In this document: positions 61,219 through 64,000 of the stretch, in pieces
Layout: the number at the start of each line of letters is the position of its first letter
How positions within the stretch are numbered: position 1 is the stretch's first letter
Notes under the pieces: generated by a model
Seen by the model: the letters and a program-made list of their open reading frames with translations, nothing else
What the model was told of the DNA's origin: nothing
Databases searched by the model: none
Translations under genes and position numbers: made by a program
Source: Pseudomonas chlororaphis
GTDB lineage: Bacteria; Pseudomonadota; Gammaproteobacteria; Pseudomonadales; Pseudomonadaceae
DNA length: 64,000 nucleotides
Assembly (NCBI RefSeq): GCF_000783395.1
Contig: NZ_JSFK01000015.1
Location: 1 to 64,000 of the forward strand
Direction: 5' to 3'

Positions 61219-61848
61219 GTGAGTCAATTTTTCCAGATTCATCCGGAAAACCCGCAAGCGCGCCTGATAAAACAGGCCGTCGAGATCATCCGCAAGGGCG
61301 GGGTGGTGGTTTATCCCACGGACTCTTCCTACGCGATCGGTTGCCAGATCGGCGATAAAACCGCGATCGAGCGTGTTCGTCGCCTGCGTCAGCTCGATGA
61401 AAAGCACAACTTCGCGCTGATCTGCAGCGACCTGTCGCAACTGGGCAATTACGCCAAGATCGACACCGGCACCTTCCGCATTCTCAAGGCGCACCTGCCG
61501 GGGCCTTACACCTTTATTCTCAACGCCACCCGCGAAGTGCCGCGCCTGTTGCTGCACCCGAAGAAGCGCACCATCGGCCTGCGCGTGCCCAGCCATCCGA
61601 TTGCGCTGGCGCTGCTGGCCGAACTGGGCGAGCCGCTGATGAGCGTGACCCTGATCATGCCTGGCGATGAAGACCCGCTCAGCGATCCGTACGAAATGCG
61701 TCAATTGCTCGAACATCAGGTGGACTTGATCGTCGACGGCGGCTTCGGCGGTATCAAAGCTTCGACGGTGATCGACCTCACCGGCGATGACCCGGAAGTG
61801 GTCCGCGTCGGTTGCGGCGATCCGACGCCGTTCATGGTCGAGGCCTGA
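61219..61848 (+). CDS. yciO: YciO, Sua5/YrdC-family threonylcarbamoyl-AMP synthase-like
   Basis: The 209-residue protein starts from GTG, with AGGTAGAG upstream. It has the YrdC fold motifs VVYPTDSSYAIGCQIGD, KHNFALICSDLSQ, PGPYTFILNATREVPR and GLRVPSHPIALALL. YrdC proteins make threonylcarbamoyl-adenylate for the tRNA t6A modification; YciO is a paralogue whose activity is weaker or different. The stop is directly followed by the scpA start without a gap, so they share a message. Confidence 0.88.
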   Translation: MSQFFQIHPENPQARLIKQAVEIIRKGGVVVYPTDSSYAIGCQIGDKTAIERVRRLRQLDEKHNFALICSDLSQLGNYAKIDTGTFRILKAHLPGPYTFILNATREVPRLLLHPKKRTIGLRVPSHPIALALLAELGEPLMSVTLIMPGDEDPLSDPYEMRQLLEHQVDLIVDGGFGGIKASTVIDLTGDDPEVVRVGCGDPTPFMVEA

Positions 61849-62670
61849 ATGTCCGCAGTGGAAACCGTTGTCGATCCCCAGGCCGGCGCTCAGCAGGAGC
61901 TGCCGTTTGCCATGGTCTATGGCCAGGCGGTCATGGAAATGCCGCTCGACCTGTACATCCCGCCGGATGCGCTGGAAGTCTTTCTCGAAGCCTTTGAAGG
62001 GCCGCTCGACCTGCTGCTGTACCTGATCCGCAAACAGAACATCAACATCCTCGACATCCCGGTGGCGGAAATCACCCGCCAGTACATGGGCTATGTCGAG
62101 TTGATGCAGTCGGTGCGCCTGGAGCTGGCCGCCGAGTATCTGGTGATGGCCGCGATGCTCGCCGAGATCAAGTCGCGCATGCTGTTGCCGCGCGCCGAAA
62201 CCGTCGAAGACGAAGAAGACGACCCGCGCGCCGAACTGATCCGCCGCTTGCAGGAATACGAGCGCTTCAAGGCTGCCGCCGAAGGCATCGACGGCTTGAG
62301 CCGCGTTGGCCGTGATGTGATCGTGCCCAAGCTCGACGCCCCGGAAGCCCGCGCGCGCAAGCTGTTGCCGGATGTCGCGCTGGAAGAGATTTTGATGTGC
62401 ATGGCCGAAGTGCTGCGCCGTGGCGATATGTTTGAAAGCCACCAGGTCAGCCGCGAGGCACTGTCCACCCGCGAGCGCATGAGCGATGTGCTGGAACGGC
62501 TCAAGGGCGGCGGTTTTGTGCCGTTCGTCGAGTTGTTCACCGCCGAAGAGGGCCGGCTGGGTGTGGTGGTGACCTTTATGGCGATCCTTGAACTGGTCAA
62601 GGAATCCTTGGTCGAGCTGGTGCAGAATGAGCCGTTCGCCGCGATCCACGTGCGAGCCCGAGCCGAATAA
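61849..62670 (+). CDS. scpA: Segregation and condensation protein A
   Basis: The 273-residue kleisin has an N-terminal binding segment (FEGPLDLLLYLIRKQNINILDIPVAEITRQYMGYVE) and a C-terminal winged helix (GFVPFVELFTAEEGRLGVVVTFMAILELVKE). It bridges SMC heads with ScpB in chromosome condensation. The N-terminal 45 residues before FEGPLD form an extension of the type seen in Pseudomonas. ATG follows directly on the yciO TGA. It is upstream of scpB, 11 bp apart. Confidence 0.94.
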   Translation: MSAVETVVDPQAGAQQELPFAMVYGQAVMEMPLDLYIPPDALEVFLEAFEGPLDLLLYLIRKQNINILDIPVAEITRQYMGYVELMQSVRLELAAEYLVMAAMLAEIKSRMLLPRAETVEDEEDDPRAELIRRLQEYERFKAAAEGIDGLSRVGRDVIVPKLDAPEARARKLLPDVALEEILMCMAEVLRRGDMFESHQVSREALSTRERMSDVLERLKGGGFVPFVELFTAEEGRLGVVVTFMAILELVKESLVELVQNEPFAAIHVRARAE

Positions 62671-62681
62671 CGAGTCGAAAC

Positions 62682-63683
62682 ATGAACCTGACTGAACCCC
62701 GCGAGCTGGCACCCCTGCTTGAAGCCTTTCTGTTGGCCTCGGGAAAGCCGCAATCCCTTGAGCGCCTGTTTGAACTGTTCGAAGAGGGCGAACGCCCTGA
62801 GCCGGCAGTCTTCAAGAAAGCCCTGACGCTGTTGGGCAAGTCCTGCGAGGGCCGCGCGTTCGAGCTCAAGGAAGTCTCGTCGGGCTATCGCTTGCAGATC
62901 CGCGAGAAGTTTTCGCCGTGGGTCGGCCGACTCTGGGAAGAACGCCCGCAGCGCTATTCCCGTGCCTTGCTGGAAACCATCGCGCTGATCGCCTATCGCC
63001 AGCCGATCACCCGTGGCGAAATTGAAGATGTGCGCGGTGTGGCGGTGAACAGCAACATCGTCAAAACCTTGCTGGAGCGTGAGTGGATCCGGGTTGTCGG
63101 TTATCGCGATGTGCCGGGAAAGCCGGCGATGTTTGCCACCACCAAAGGCTTTCTCGATCACTTCAACCTGAAGAACCTCGAAGACCTGCCGCCGCTGGCC
63201 GAACTGCGCGAAATGGAAACCGACCCGGTGCTCGATTTTGACGACGCGCCGGTTCCACAGGGCTTGCAGGAACTGGCCGATGCCAGCGCCGAGCCGGAAG
63301 AGGAGAAAGAGGAAACCAGTTTCCATACGTTGTTGCTGGAGCTGGACAGCATGGAGGAGGGGATCAAGACCGACTTCGATGATTTGCTGCGGGAGGCGGT
63401 GGATGGTGAAGTGCCGACGGTTGATGCAGAAACCGAGACTGAGCCTGAGCCTGAGCCGCAGATCGCCGAGCCAACCATCGAAGTTGAACTTGAAGCCGAG
63501 CCAGAAGCCGAACCGGAAGAAGACATTCTCGGCGTCGCCGAAGCCCGCGAAAAGCTGTTGGCCGCCGTCGCTGCCCTCGAACAACCGGCGCCAGAACCTG
63601 AACCCGAGCTAAGCGAAGAAGAAGCCGAAGCCCGCGCCCTGGCCGAAGCCATCGAAGCCGAACGCCGCGAATTCGAAGACTGA
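62682..63683 (+). CDS. scpB: Segregation and condensation protein B
   Basis: The 333-residue protein has two winged helices (residues ~1-165; LLEAFLLASGKPQSLERLFELF and ALLETIALIAYRQPITRGEIEDVRGV ... LLEREWIRVVGYRDVPGKPAMFATT). A long acidic tail of about 130 residues with EPEPEP and EAEPEAEPEE stretches follows. It dimerises and binds ScpA in the SMC-ScpAB complex. The tail is beyond the common family length and is unstructured in appearance; its role is unknown. Confidence 0.93.
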   Translation: MNLTEPRELAPLLEAFLLASGKPQSLERLFELFEEGERPEPAVFKKALTLLGKSCEGRAFELKEVSSGYRLQIREKFSPWVGRLWEERPQRYSRALLETIALIAYRQPITRGEIEDVRGVAVNSNIVKTLLEREWIRVVGYRDVPGKPAMFATTKGFLDHFNLKNLEDLPPLAELREMETDPVLDFDDAPVPQGLQELADASAEPEEEKEETSFHTLLLELDSMEEGIKTDFDDLLREAVDGEVPTVDAETETEPEPEPQIAEPTIEVELEAEPEAEPEEDILGVAEAREKLLAAVAALEQPAPEPEPELSEEEAEARALAEAIEAERREFED

Positions 63684-63693
63684 TTACGAACAA

Positions 63694-63785
63694 CTGTGGG
63701 AGCGAGCCTGCTCGCGAATGCGGTGTGTCAGACAACGATGATGTCGACTGACAGGGCCCTTTCGCGAGCAGGCTCGCTCCCACAG
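63694..63785. repeat. REP-type inverted repeat pair
   Basis: The arms built on GGGAGCGAGCCTGCTCGCGA (63697-63716) and its inverse (63762-63781, the full arm ending at 63785) flank a spacer with CGGTGTGTCAGACAACG. It lies between scpB and the DUF1289 gene. Confidence 0.9.
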
Positions 63786-63811
63786 GAAACGGTGCATATT
63801 CGGAGTGAGTG

Positions 63812-64000
63812 ATGAGTTCCACCAAAGACCCGTGCATCAGCCTCTGCAAATTCACCGACGACATCTGCCTCGGCTGCGGCCGCAGCAAGCGCGAAATCAA
63901 GGCGTGGAAGAAACTCGACAAGGACGACAAACGCACCGTACTGGCCGAAGCTGCGCTGCGCCTGATCAAACTCGGTGGCGCCGGTCGGCGGAAAAAGAAA
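63812..64000 (+). CDS. DUF1289 family Cys-rich protein, 3' partial
   Basis: The window keeps 63 codons and no stop. The N-terminus has PCISLCKFTDDICLGCGRSKREIKAW, the four-cysteine pattern of DUF1289/YdhL proteins, which probably binds a metal. GGAG lies six bases before the ATG. Function is unknown. A basic end (RRKKK) is reached at the window border. Confidence 0.88.
   Translation, partial: MSSTKDPCISLCKFTDDICLGCGRSKREIKAWKKLDKDDKRTVLAEAALRLIKLGGAGRRKKK

Overview
The window is chromosomal DNA of a fluorescent Pseudomonas, most likely of the P. fluorescens/koreensis group. The reasons are the codon use and high GC, the many short inverted repeats typical of this genus (GAGCGAGCCTGCTCGCG, GATCGCAGCCTNCGGCAGC and CCCTCACCCCAGCCCTC families), and blocks of gene order that match, from memory, P. 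aeruginosa loci: LysR/PA1414-like/symporter/permease/gbuA/gbuR; recQ/marR/FimV-like/plpD; and trkH/cpxS/CpxP-like/cpxR/yciI/yciB/rnm/yciO/scpAB. No search was run, so all names rest on reading motifs and gene order.

Layout. (1) 1-8357 holds the 3' part of a contact-dependent inhibition locus. A very large TpsA/CdiA exoprotein has lost its 5' end to the window edge; its C-terminal domain looks like a DNA/RNA non-specific nuclease, and a YezG-like immunity gene overlaps its stop codon. (2) 8444-17152 is housekeeping and accessory genes: DUF899 with a TetR-type dyad upstream, a DUF6279 lipoprotein, a TorF-type porin, CvfB, DUF2177, an EamA exporter, a YbfB/YjiJ MFS carrier with a divergent LysR regulator, and a small PA1414-like gene. 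(3) 17257-24125 is the guanidinobutyrate region: ACP-like and MBL-fold genes, a sodium:solute symporter, an NCS1 permease, an NTF2-like gene, gbuA, and divergent gbuR, with a clear palindromic operator between gbuA and gbuR. (4) 24131-38984 carries a complete type I secretion module (LapC/LapB/LapE-like) divergent from an 8.6-kb RTX adhesin. The adhesin has a Lap-type retention module, a TAAG LapG site, about seven 245-residue repeats, a VWA domain and an RTX tail; MapA-like is the best label because lapD and lapG are not adjacent.

(5) 39119-40840 has a DUF6124 gene with a long, clearly structured leader, a YbaN gene and a YecA-family gene. (6) 41217-48648 has recQ, a MarR regulator, a FimV-domain protein, the type Vd lipase plpD and a SelW-like gene. 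(7) 48642-55740 has an EamA exporter, two AraC regulators, an LpxH-like phosphoesterase, an HD-domain gene, a DUF962 gene, trkH and a small nitroreductase. (8) 56057-60254 is a Cpx-type envelope stress system (kinase, Spy/CpxP-like protein, response regulator, with a CpxR-type box), then a coiled-coil membrane protein, YciI and YciB. (9) 60342 to the end is rnm(yciV)/yciO/scpA/scpB and the start of a DUF1289 gene.

The common theme is the cell surface: a contact toxin, a biofilm adhesin with its own exporter, a polar FimV-like protein, a secreted lipase and an envelope stress regulator. The most unusual non-coding signals are the branched RNA leader of the DUF6124 gene, a mobile-repeat family whose third copy has an internal 33-bp tandem array, an intrinsic-terminator hairpin inside the DUF2177 gene, and several unassigned operators. 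No tRNA, rRNA, CRISPR array, insertion sequence or integrase was seen.
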